NCBI GenBank assembly: GCA_910586755.1
Contig: CAJUJM010000093.1
Coordinates: 1-48,914 of the forward strand
Direction: 5' to 3'
Length of the DNA stretch: 48,914 bases
Source of the DNA: an uncultured Lachnospiraceae bacterium
Lineage (GTDB): Bacteria > Bacillota > Clostridia > Lachnospirales > Lachnospiraceae
This document shows, piece by piece, positions 48,532-48,914 of this stretch. The notes under the pieces were generated by a model, which did no database searches, had not been told where the DNA came from, and saw nothing but the letters and a program-made list of their open reading frames with translations. Within the stretch, counting starts at the first letter, position 1. Each line of letters starts with the position of its first letter. Both the position numbers and the translations under genes were made by a program.

Positions 48532-48562
48532 AAAAAAAGAACTAGCAATTATTTACTAGTTC
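48532..48562 (-). terminator. Terminator of the tRNA cluster
   Basis: On the minus strand GAACTAG and CTAGTTC flank an AT-rich loop and are followed by seven T (48532-48538), directly after the tRNA-Lys gene. Confidence 0.8.
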
Positions 48563-48571
48563 CTAAAATCA

Positions 48572-48644
48572 TGAGGCATCGGGGACTCGAACCCCGGACA
48601 ACTTGATTAAAAGTCAAGTGCTCTACCACCTGAGCTAATACCCC
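48572..48644 (-). tRNA. tRNA-Lys (UUU)
   Basis: A 73-base cloverleaf on the minus strand starting GGGGTATTAGCTCAGG. The anticodon TTT lies in GACTTTTAATC, the T-arm contains GGTTCGAGTCCC, and the acceptor strand is ATGCCTC with discriminator A. The 3' CCA is not encoded. It is the last of four tRNAs in this cluster. Confidence 0.97.
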
Positions 48645-48655
48645 ATAAAAGAAGA

Positions 48656-48728
<73 letters not shown>

Positions 48729-48733
48729 ATGAG

Positions 48734-48807
48734 TTGCGGGGATAGGATTTGAACCTATGACCTTCGGGTTATGAGCCCGACGAGCTTCCAGACTGCTCCA
48801 CCCCGCG
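48734..48807 (-). tRNA. Initiator tRNA-fMet (CAU)
   Basis: A 74-base tRNA with anticodon CAT in GGGCTCATAACCC. Its 5' end CGCGGGG against 3' CCCCGCA leaves C1 opposite A72 unpaired, and the anticodon stem carries the GGG/CCC pairs, both diagnostic of initiator tRNA. It lies only 5 bases upstream of tRNA-Phe. Confidence 0.96.
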
Positions 48808-48832
48808 ATAGTATCAATATAAAGTTGTTTAA

Positions 48833-48914
48833 TGGATGGAGGTGGATTCGAACCACCGAAGCGTGTCGCAACAGATTTACAGTCTGCCCCCTTTGGCCAC
48901 TCGGGAATCCATCC
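48833..48914 (-). tRNA. tRNA-Tyr (GUA), ending at the window edge
   Basis: An 82-base class II tRNA starting GGATGGATTCCCGAGTGG. The anticodon GTA is in GACTGTAAATC, a long variable arm follows (TTGCGACACGCTTC region), then T-arm GGTTCGAATCC and acceptor TCCATCC with discriminator A. The 5' acceptor strand pairs fully, so the gene is complete although it ends exactly at the last base of the window. Confidence 0.95.

Overview
The window looks like chromosome from a spore-forming anaerobic Firmicute, most likely a Lachnospiraceae (Clostridium cluster XIVa) relative. The basis is spmA/spmB, a GerMN-type lipoprotein, ricT, an AbrB/SpoVT-type regulator, a Met-specific T-box leader, a FabK-type fatty-acid operon with fused accD-accA, and a type I-C-like CRISPR repeat of the kind seen in gut Clostridia. 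The species assignment is inference; no rRNA is present.

Layout. (1) 1-3.4 kb, + strand: an ABC carbohydrate or glycerophosphodiester importer (damaged binding protein, two permeases) followed by a GDPD-family phosphodiesterase. (2) 3.4-8.7 kb, - strand: metG with T-box leader, a TraX-family membrane protein, tatD and rsmA. (3) 8.7-16.6 kb: a DUF885 metallopeptidase-like lipoprotein, a MarR (FabT-like) regulator with a GerMN lipoprotein, then spmB and spmA. The two spm genes are separated by about 3.3 kb of accessory DNA: an OGG-type DNA glycosylase, a second TraX paralogue, a MotA/ExbB-like membrane protein, a leaderless cas-less CRISPR remnant and a degraded HipA-like gene. (4) 16.6-21 kb: an SLC13-type transporter divergent from a Crp/Fnr-family regulator and an arylsulfotransferase. 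The transporter and sulfotransferase promoters share an operator-like box at identical spacing. (5) 21-28.8 kb: a fructan/sugar locus with a GH32 hydrolase, LacI regulator, ABC importer (one permease carries an in-frame amber stop), a D-2-hydroxyacid dehydrogenase and an SDR oxidoreductase. (6) 28.9-39.2 kb: a complete fatty-acid synthesis operon, fabH-acpP-fabK-fabD-fabG-fabF-accB-fabZ-accC-accDA plus a second FabK-like flavoprotein, with a FabT-like palindrome at its promoter. (7) 39.3-46.2 kb: an AbrB-like regulator, a sugar isomerase-like protein, and the conserved block speA-like/gmk-like/holB/ricT/trmN6/rsmI. (8) 46.2-48.9 kb: a small conserved-looking protein, a membrane-anchored beta-propeller protein, and four tRNA genes (Tyr, fMet, Phe, Lys).

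Regions 2 and 7 together match the gene order of the Bacillus subtilis yaaO-tmk-holB-yaaT-yabB-rsmI-abrB-metS-tatD-ksgA neighbourhood, with about 31 kb inserted between abrB and metG. The most interesting candidate system is the regulator/transporter/arylsulfotransferase module at 16.6-20.9 kb. It looks like a coordinately controlled aryl-sulfate or phenol handling unit whose sulfotransferase lacks an export signal. The other notable layer is decay: a CRISPR fossil, a HipA-like pseudogene, and lesions in both ABC importers.
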